Assembly (NCBI GenBank): GCA_041498295.1
Contig: JBGQIB010000155.1
Location: forward strand, 1 to 10,323
Reading direction: 5' to 3'
DNA from: VGRW01 sp041498295
GTDB lineage: Bacteria > Myxococcota_A > UBA9160 > SZUA-336
Length of the DNA stretch: 10,323 nt
Shown here one piece after another: positions 6,559 to 10,323 of the stretch. The notes under the pieces were generated by a model. That model saw only the letters and a list, made by a program, of their open reading frames with translations, was not told the DNA's origin and ran no database searches. How positions within the stretch are numbered: the first letter of the stretch is position 1; each line of letters starts with the position of its first letter. Position numbers and translations under genes: made by a program.

Positions 6559-7524
6559 ATGGGAATCGATCCGATCCTGCTCCGCGATCAGTGCCGCCGC
6601 ACGTTGCAGCGCACCGACCTGCCGGAGCTGGGAAGGCGCATCGAGGGGAAGGTGCGCGACTGCTACGTGCAGGGCGATCGGCGCGTGCTCGTCGCCAGCG
6701 ACCGCGTGAGCTGCTTCGACGTGGTCGTCGGAACCATCCCGTTCAAGGGTCAGGTGCTGAACCAGCTCGCCGCGTTCTGGTTCGAGCGCACGAAGAACGT
6801 CGCACCGAATCATGTGATCTCGGTGCCCGACCCGATGGTCACCATCGCGCGCGAGTGCGCTCCCGTGCCGATCGAGTTCGTGTTCCGCGGCTACCTGACT
6901 GGCGCATCGAGCACGTCGATCTGGCGCGCGTACGCAGCGGGTGAGCGGAACTACTGCGGGCACCGCCTGCCCGACGGCATGAGGAAACACCAGAAGCTGC
7001 CCGTGCCGCTGCTCACGCCGACGACGAAGGCGGAGCAGGGTGAGCACGACGAGCTGACTTCGCGCGACGAGCTGATCGCGCGCGGCGTGATCACACGCGC
7101 CCGCTACGACGAGGCCGAGGCGCTCTTGGCGCGACTCTTCGCCGCGGGACAGGCCTGGGCGGCGACCCGCGGGCTGATTCTCGTCGACACCAAGTACGAG
7201 CTCGGCGTCGACGCGTCGGGAGATTTCGTCGTCATCGACGAGATCCACACTCCGGATTCGTCGCGCTACTGGTACGGCGAGGCATACACCGAGGCGTTTA
7301 GCCGCGGTGACGATCCGAAGTCGCTCGACAAGGAGTACGTCCGACGCTGGCTGCAGGAGCGCGGATATCACGGCGACGGCGCGCCACCGACGCTGCCCGA
7401 CGACGTGCGCTGCGAAGCGGCGCTGCGCTACATCGAGACGTTCGAGCGCATCACGGGATACGTCTTCGAGCCCGCCACCGACGAGCCGACGACTCGTATC
7501 CGACGGAGTCTCGGCCTGCGCTGA
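6559..7524 (+). CDS. purC: Phosphoribosylaminoimidazole-succinocarboxamide synthase (SAICAR synthetase)
   Basis: PurC joins aspartate to CAIR with ATP in purine biosynthesis. The 321-residue product shows GKVRDCY (30-36), the strand-loop VASDRVSCFDVV (45-56), PFKGQVLNQLAAFWF (61-75), FRGYLTGASSTSIW (109-122), LLTPTTKAEQGEHD (151-164), LVDTKYELG (208-216) and the conserved DEIHTPDSSRYW (227-238). It is longer than the E. coli enzyme (about 237) and resembles the long PurC type seen in many bacteria and in fungal Ade1 (about 300). The ATG at 6559 was chosen because it follows the gshB stop by 11 bases and is preceded by a GAGGGAAGG purine run. The frame stays open upstream within gshB, but no family-like sequence is found there. 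No other pur gene lies nearby. Confidence 0.95.
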   Translation: MGIDPILLRDQCRRTLQRTDLPELGRRIEGKVRDCYVQGDRRVLVASDRVSCFDVVVGTIPFKGQVLNQLAAFWFERTKNVAPNHVISVPDPMVTIARECAPVPIEFVFRGYLTGASSTSIWRAYAAGERNYCGHRLPDGMRKHQKLPVPLLTPTTKAEQGEHDELTSRDELIARGVITRARYDEAEALLARLFAAGQAWAATRGLILVDTKYELGVDASGDFVVIDEIHTPDSSRYWYGEAYTEAFSRGDDPKSLDKEYVRRWLQERGYHGDGAPPTLPDDVRCEAALRYIETFERITGYVFEPATDEPTTRIRRSLGLR

Positions 7525-7627
7525 ACGTTCTCCGACGAGAAAAAGTGCAACTTCTCTGTGTTGCCCCCTTTACAACGTCGGATTTCGTTACATACCCTAT
7601 TCGCCGTTCCTTCGACGCACCGTCGGA
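7499..7627. repeat. Four copies of the heptamer TCCGACG/CGTCGGA
   Basis: TCCGACG occurs at 7499-7505 and 7531-7537, and its reverse complement CGTCGGA at 7576-7582 and 7621-7627. The last three begin exactly 45 bp apart, about four turns of B-DNA. The third copy lies directly after the possible -35 box of the small basic-protein gene, and the fourth forms one arm of the hairpin in its leader; the first is inside the 3' end of purC. Such spacing could fit protein binding on one face of the DNA, for example autoregulation, but no binder is identified. Confidence 0.4.
7569..7598 (+). promoter_or_regulatory. Possible promoter for the small basic-protein gene
   Basis: TTTACA (7569-7574) matches the -35 consensus at five of six positions. 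TACCCT (7593-7598) follows after 18 bases and keeps TA...T of the -10 box. The surrounding 7525-7660 stretch is clearly less GC-rich than the flanking genes. Transcription would begin near 7605 and give a leader of about 50 bases. Confidence 0.4.
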
Positions 7628-7628
7628 G
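7610..7628 (+). other. Hairpin at the 5' end of the predicted leader
   Basis: CTTCGACG (7610-7617) pairs with CGTCGGAG (7621-7628) over eight base pairs, one of them G-U, around the three-base loop CAC. It would stand within a few bases of the predicted transcript start and 26 bases before the ATG at 7655, leaving the ribosome binding site single-stranded. A 5' stabilising hairpin is a reasonable inference. Confidence 0.35.
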
Positions 7629-7654
7629 TGAATGCAAATGTGTGGGGGGACAGA

Positions 7655-8032
7655 ATGGCAATGAAGGTCGCAGAGACCGGAGTCAAGCGTGAGTCCGGTT
7701 ACCTGTACTACTTGGACAAGCAAGGCGACGTCTCTCGCGTCGTGATGGCGCGCGGCGGTGGACGCCACGCGCGCACACGCCCAGAGAAGATCGCCCGCGC
7801 GGGCGTGAAGCGCGAAGACGGTTTCCTGTACTTCATCGACAAGTCAGGTGACGTCTGCCGCACGAAGATGGCGCGCCGCGGTGGTGGTGGTCGACGCAAG
7901 AAGACCGCGCGCAAGGCCGCACCGGGCCGCCGCACGACGGCTCGCAAGACCACTGCACGAGCGAAGAAGACGACTCGCCGCGGCGCAACCGCGCGCCGGC
8001 GCGTCGCTCGCACCACGCGCCGACGCGGCTAG
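7655..8032 (+). CDS. Small basic protein: two GYLYF-x-D-x-x-GDV modules plus histone-H1-like Arg/Lys tail
   Basis: I do not know a named function for this 125-residue protein. Residues 4-35 and 45-76 are two copies of one module at a 41-residue period: KVAETGVKRESGYLYYLD, KQGDVSRVVMARGG and KIARAGVKREDGFLYFID, KSGDVCRTKMARRGG. The tail (79-125) has 22 Arg/Lys in 47 residues, ten Thr, many Ala, one Pro and no acidic residue, with recurring TARK, TTARK and KKTTRRG blocks, like histone H1 C-terminal domains and bacterial H1-like proteins. A role in binding DNA or RNA is therefore likely but inferred. I recall single-module short proteins with a similar FVDKDGDVSR-like core in deltaproteobacterial genomes, unverified. 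The ATG at 7655 follows GGGGGGA by four bases; ATG at 7661 (ten bases) is equally possible. The gene has its own promoter-like region and a hairpin after its stop, so it is probably monocistronic. A start far upstream inside purC is rejected. Confidence 0.8.
   Translation: MAMKVAETGVKRESGYLYYLDKQGDVSRVVMARGGGRHARTRPEKIARAGVKREDGFLYFIDKSGDVCRTKMARRGGGGRRKKTARKAAPGRRTTARKTTARAKKTTRRGATARRRVARTTRRRG
7664..7882 (+). repeat. Coding tandem duplication, two units 123 bp apart
   Basis: The two modules of the basic protein lie in register 123 bp (41 codons) apart, first at 7664-7759 and second at 7787-7882. Protein identity is high around VKRE, G-Y/F-LY, D-K, GDV and MAR, but many third codon positions differ, so the duplication is old and has been kept under selection. 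Confidence 0.75.
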
Positions 8033-8075
8033 TTCCGCTCGCTCACGTCGTCTGACAAATCGAGAGGTTGGACGT

Positions 8076-8117
8076 TCAAAGGCTGGGGGGCGGCTTCGCT
8101 GCTCCCCAGCCCTTTGA
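8076..8117 (+). terminator. Strong hairpin downstream of the basic-protein gene
   Basis: TCAAAGG-CTGGGG (8076-8088) pairs with CCCCAG-CCCTTTGA (8104-8117) over thirteen base pairs with one bulged C. The inner bases GGCGGCTTCGCTGC can pair further, giving a nearly continuous long stem with a small TTC-type loop. It begins 43 bases after the stop codon at 8032. The following GTTCTTGT is only weakly T-rich, so rho-independent ending is likely but not textbook. The reverse strand has no T-run, so the plus strand is favoured. Confidence 0.6.
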
Positions 8118-8159
8118 GTTCTTGTCGACGGAATAGGTGCTCCGCGCGTGAGATTTTCG

Positions 8160-8189
8160 CTGCCATGCGCTGCGACGTTGAGATAGTCT
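8160..8189 (+). promoter_or_regulatory. Possible promoter for ogt
   Basis: CTGCCA (8160-8165) matches the -35 consensus at four of six positions, and TAGTCT (8184-8189) follows after 18 bases with TA...T kept. Eight bases then precede the ATG at 8198, so the geometry closely copies the gshB promoter and would also give a leaderless or nearly leaderless mRNA. The match is weaker than that of gshB. Confidence 0.3.
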
Positions 8190-8197
8190 CTGGAGCG

Positions 8198-8719
8198 ATG
8201 GGGGTGAAGCTCTCGACGGCGGTGGTCGAGACGCCGCTCGGGCAGCTGCGGGCGGCTGTGACCGACGCGGGCGTCGTGCGCATAGCGCTGCCGCGCTCGA
8301 GTGGTGCGGGCTTCGCGGGTTGGCTGCGCAACGTGTACGCGGACGCCGAGCGCGTGCCGTGGCTGCCGCTGATCGACAAGCTCACGCAGGAGCTCGCCGA
8401 GTATTTCGCCGGCAAGCGCCGTGAGTTCTCGCTGCCCGTCGAGCCCCAAGGCACGGACTTTCAGCGCGCGGTGTGGCGCGCGATCGCGGCGATCCCGTAC
8501 GGCTCGACGCTGACGTACGCGCAGATCGCCCGCGCGGCAGGTCGCGTGAACGCGGTGCGCGCGGCCGGAACCGCGACCGGGGCGAACCCGATTCCGATCC
8601 TCATCCCGTGTCACCGCGTGATCGCGGCGCACGGCAAGCTCGGCGGATTCGCGGGCGGCCTCGACGCGAAGCGCCGATTGCTGGCCCTCGAGCGGGCCGC
8701 GACCGCAGAGCTGGTCTGA
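8198..8719 (+). CDS. ogt: Methylated-DNA--protein-cysteine S-methyltransferase (MGMT/Ogt)
   Basis: This suicide repair protein moves the methyl or alkyl group from O6-alkylguanine in DNA to its own cysteine. The 173-residue product has an N-terminal ribonuclease-H-like domain (about 5-80; TPLGQLRAAVTDAGVVRIAL at 12-31) and a DNA-binding domain with GTDFQRAVWRAIAAIPYG (85-102), TYAQIARAAG (106-115) and the active-site motif PIPILIPCHRVI (131-142, acceptor Cys138), then GGFAGGLDAKRRLLALE (149-165). There is no Ada-type zinc or AraC domain, so it is a stand-alone repair enzyme and not the regulator. The ATG at 8198 has GGAG only two bases upstream; GTG at 8204, in frame, would have GGAG at eight bases. 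Frames open further upstream run into the hairpin at 8076-8117 and are not credible. The gene converges on the cystathionine gamma-synthase gene. Confidence 0.93.
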   Translation: MGVKLSTAVVETPLGQLRAAVTDAGVVRIALPRSSGAGFAGWLRNVYADAERVPWLPLIDKLTQELAEYFAGKRREFSLPVEPQGTDFQRAVWRAIAAIPYGSTLTYAQIARAAGRVNAVRAAGTATGANPIPILIPCHRVIAAHGKLGGFAGGLDAKRRLLALERAATAELV

Positions 8720-8740
8720 GCGGAGTCTGTCTCAGGGGAC

Positions 8741-8780
8741 GCAAGCGCAGCGCGCAGCGAGGCGCAGCCGAGCGAAGGAG
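8741..8780. repeat. Second copy of the dispersed GC-rich intergenic repeat
   Basis: Within the 102-bp gap between two convergent stop codons, 8741-8777 aligns to 57-99 of this window: GCAAGCG, then CGCGCAG, YGAGG, CGSAGCC and GARCGAAG in the same order, with about six bases missing. The core AGCCGAGCGAAG is at 8766-8777. Both copies sit just past the 3' end of a gene. Confidence 0.5.
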
Positions 8781-8783
8781 GGC

Positions 8784-8799
8784 CGGGCGCGGCCGCCCG
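8784..8799. terminator. GC-rich hairpin in the convergent gap
   Basis: CGGGCG (8784-8789) and CGCCCG (8794-8799) form a six-base-pair stem around CGGC, with outer GGGC (8780-8783) and GCCC (8807-8810) also complementary. The stem is nearly symmetric, so it could stop transcripts from both ogt and the opposing gene. No T-run follows on either strand, so a rho-independent terminator is only possible. Confidence 0.3.
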
Positions 8800-8821
8800 C
8801 GCTCGAGCCCGTCAGTCGGAC

Positions 8822-10015
8822 TCAGACTCTCTCTAGCGCCTGTTCCAGATCGCGGATCAGATCGTCCGTGTCCTCGATGCCGCACGAGTAGCGCACGAGG
8901 TTGTCGCGGATGCCGAGCTGGGCGCGCTCCTCCGGCGTCTTGTCCCAGTAGGAGATGATGGTCGGCTGTTCGATCAGTGACTCGACGCCGCCCATGCTGG
9001 GAGCGATGTAGGGCACGCGCAGCGCGTCGATCAGCTTCGACGCGCCGTCGAGGCCGCCGCGCACCTCGAAGCTGACCATGCCGCCGAAGCCGCGCATCTG
9101 GCGCAGCGCGACCGCGTGGTCGCGATGACTCGGCAGGCCGGGGTAGTGCACGCGTTCGATCTTGTCGTGCTGCTCGAGGAAGCGCGCGATCGCGCCGGCG
9201 TTGTCGTTGGCGCGCGCGACGCGCAGCGCCAACGTCTTCATGCCGCGCAGCACGAGATAGGCGGCGTGCGGATCGATCACGCCGCCGAGCACGCCGTGCA
9301 GCTCGCGGATCGGACGGATCAGCGCCTCGCAGCCGACGAGCGCGCCCGCCAGTACGTCGTTGTGCCCCGCGAGATACTTCGTGGCCGAGTGAAGCACGAG
9401 GTCCGCGCCGAGCGCAAGCGCCTGCTGATTCACCGGCGTCGCGAGTGTCGAGTCGATCACCACGATCGTGCCGCGGGGGCGACACCGTTCGGCGACGCCC
9501 TGGACGTCGACCACGCGCAGATAGGGGTTCGTCGGCGACTCGGAGAAGAACAAGTTGGCGCCCTCGGCCACCGCGCGTTCGAGCGCGGCGAGATCCGCCG
9601 GATCGATCACGGTGCAGCGCACGCCCATCTTCGGCAGCACCGTCTGCATGAACTGGCGCGTGCGCCGGTAGCAGTCGTGCGTCGTGACGACGTGCCCGTT
9701 CTGCGGCACGAGCGCGAGCAGCATGGTCGTGACCGAGTTCATGCCCGACGCCGAGACGACGCAGTCCTCGCCGCCCTCGAGCGCGCACAGCTTCGTCTCC
9801 ACCGCGCGCGTGGTCGGGTTGCCGTAGCGCCCGTACTCGAAGCTCGGGTGGCGCCCCTCCTGGTAAGCGATCACCTCCTGGGTGTCGCGGAACCAGAACG
9901 CCGCGGTCTGCACGATCGGCGTGGTCAGCGAATCGGTGACACGCGCGCGTGTATCGCGCTCGCCGCCGTGAACGGCACGCGTCGACGGGCCGCCTTTGTC
10001 GCGCTCCCTGCTCAT
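8822..10015 (-). CDS. metB: Cystathionine gamma-synthase, plant-like Cys/Met-metabolism PLP enzyme
   Basis: The family joins an activated homoserine to cysteine, giving cystathionine in methionine synthesis. The 397-residue product is a full-length fold-type I PLP enzyme: FEYGRYGNPTT (59-69; Tyr61 and Arg63 bind PLP phosphate from the neighbouring subunit), DCYRRTRQF (114-122, Tyr116 stacking), ESPTNPYLRVVD (159-170), DSTLATP (188-194, Asp188 to the pyridine nitrogen) and SATKYLAGHNDVLAG (210-224, Schiff-base Lys213). Several blocks, such as TVLPKMGV with VIDPADL and SYWDKTPEERAQLGI with DNLVRYSCG, closely recall plant cystathionine gamma-synthase, which uses O-phosphohomoserine; bacterial MetB uses acyl-homoserine. 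Substrate choice here cannot be read off. The ATG overlaps the stop of the PHP gene (ATGA) and has no Shine-Dalgarno sequence close by, so it is probably translationally coupled. Gamma-lyase activity is an alternative. Confidence 0.9.
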   Translation of the reverse strand: MSRERDKGGPSTRAVHGGERDTRARVTDSLTTPIVQTAAFWFRDTQEVIAYQEGRHPSFEYGRYGNPTTRAVETKLCALEGGEDCVVSASGMNSVTTMLLALVPQNGHVVTTHDCYRRTRQFMQTVLPKMGVRCTVIDPADLAALERAVAEGANLFFSESPTNPYLRVVDVQGVAERCRPRGTIVVIDSTLATPVNQQALALGADLVLHSATKYLAGHNDVLAGALVGCEALIRPIRELHGVLGGVIDPHAAYLVLRGMKTLALRVARANDNAGAIARFLEQHDKIERVHYPGLPSHRDHAVALRQMRGFGGMVSFEVRGGLDGASKLIDALRVPYIAPSMGGVESLIEQPTIISYWDKTPEERAQLGIRDNLVRYSCGIEDTDDLIRDLEQALERV

Positions 10016-10323
10016 ACGGGGCGGCCGAGGTTACTCCCGGTCTGGGAGGGGGTCAAACCTCGTTCGGCGCGCAGCGCGAGCCACTTCCGCTCGAGCGCGT
10101 CGCGCACGTCGCGGCCGATGTGCAACTTCCCGCCGCGGCCCCTCCCCACCTCGACTTCGGGCCGGTCCGCGCCGTGAAAATCGCTGCCGCCGGTCTCGAG
10201 CAGGCCGTGCGCGGCGGCGATGCGCCGCAGGCGACGCATGACGGTCGGCTTGTGACTCGGGTGCCAGATCTCGAGACCGTCGAGGCCGAGCGGTACGAGC
10301 CGTTCGATGAAGGCGACGAGCCC
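10012..10323 (-). CDS. PHP-domain phosphoesterase, C-terminal part (runs off the right edge)
   Basis: Only the last 103 residues are in the window; the frame is open at the edge. The visible part has LGLDGLEIWHPSH followed by HGLLETGGSDFHG, the C-terminal metal-binding segment of PHP-domain proteins of the YciV/RNase AM (3',5'-nucleotide phosphatase) type, with the Asp and His of GSDFHG as likely metal ligands. Members are about 270-300 residues, so roughly two thirds is missing. The tail GRGRGGKLHIGRDVRDALERKW is less typical. The stop TGA overlaps the ATG of the cystathionine gamma-synthase gene by four bases, implying one transcript. If the activity is 3'-phosphoadenosine 5'-phosphate or similar nucleotide hydrolysis, a link to sulfur metabolism would be attractive, but this is speculation. 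An internal ATG at 10239 is not the true start. Confidence 0.85.
   Translation of the reverse strand, partial: GLVAFIERLVPLGLDGLEIWHPSHKPTVMRRLRRIAAAHGLLETGGSDFHGADRPEVEVGRGRGGKLHIGRDVRDALERKWLALRAERGLTPSQTGSNLGRPV

Noticed and set aside
7528..7556. Terminator directly after purC (TTCTC/GAGAA inverted repeats)
   Set aside because: Only five-base-pair, mutually exclusive stems and followed by A residues instead of T residues.
7307..7654. Upstream extension of the basic-protein gene into purC
   Set aside because: Overlaps the conserved end of purC out of frame, lacks module sequence, and a promoter, hairpin and ribosome binding site lie between.
8114..8197. Upstream start for ogt at 8114 (or 8165)
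   Set aside because: 8114 lies inside the 8076-8117 hairpin, and the extra residues have no counterpart in the MGMT family as I know it.
8790..8797. Sequence gcggccgc as a recombination or attachment site
   Set aside because: A self-complementary GC octamer is expected by chance in such DNA, and no integrase or duplicated flank accompanies it.
9116..10177. Plus-strand frame of 353 codons opposite cystathionine gamma-synthase
   Set aside because: His/Arg/Ala-rich shadow of a clear PLP enzyme gene; no ribosome binding site or motif.

Overview
The window is very GC-rich (well above 60% by eye) and gene-dense, with one short lineage-looking repeat family in two intergenic regions. The gene content (bifunctional PBP1A, GshB-type glutathione synthetase, PurC, Ogt/MGMT, plant-like cystathionine gamma-synthase, and a PYROXD2-like oxidoreductase beside an alkyl-sulfatase-like hydrolase) suggests a Gram-negative, probably aerobic or facultative bacterium. 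Myxococcota or a neighbouring former deltaproteobacterial lineage is my best guess, but this is inference and not a measured placement.

Layout. Positions 1-103 hold a degenerate GC-rich repeat. From 104 to 5492 three genes read leftward: a PBP1A, then (after a 91-bp gap) an alkyl-sulfatase-like metallo-beta-lactamase-fold hydrolase, whose stop codon abuts the start of a PYROXD2/CrtI-like FAD oxidoreductase. The short region around 5493-5596 is a divergent promoter region. From 5597 to 8719 genes read rightward: gshB and purC (11-bp gap, apparently one operon), then a small gene for an H1-like, very basic protein with its own promoter-like region and a strong downstream hairpin, then an ogt/MGMT gene. 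From the right edge to 8822 genes read leftward again: the C-terminal part of a PHP-domain phosphoesterase, overlapping by 4 bp a cystathionine gamma-synthase gene that converges on ogt. The 102-bp convergent gap carries another copy of the repeat seen at 1-103 and a GC-rich hairpin.

How they work together. Most genes are housekeeping: cell-wall synthesis (PBP1A), thiol and sulfur-amino-acid metabolism (GshB, cystathionine gamma-synthase), purine synthesis (PurC) and repair of alkylated DNA (Ogt). The hydrolase/oxidoreductase pair looks translationally coupled and may act on one lipid-like or sulfated substrate, but no substrate can be read from the sequence. I see no tRNA, rRNA, CRISPR array, transposase or phage gene.

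The least conventional item is the gene at 7655-8032. It encodes two tandem copies of a roughly 30-residue module with the core GYLYYLDKQGDVSR / GFLYFIDKSGDVCR, followed by a 47-residue Arg/Lys/Thr/Ala tail with no acidic residue. Its upstream region contains four copies of the heptamer TCCGACG/CGTCGGA, three of them spaced exactly 45 bp apart. A second item is a promoter whose -10 box lies so close to the gshB start codon that a leaderless mRNA is predicted.
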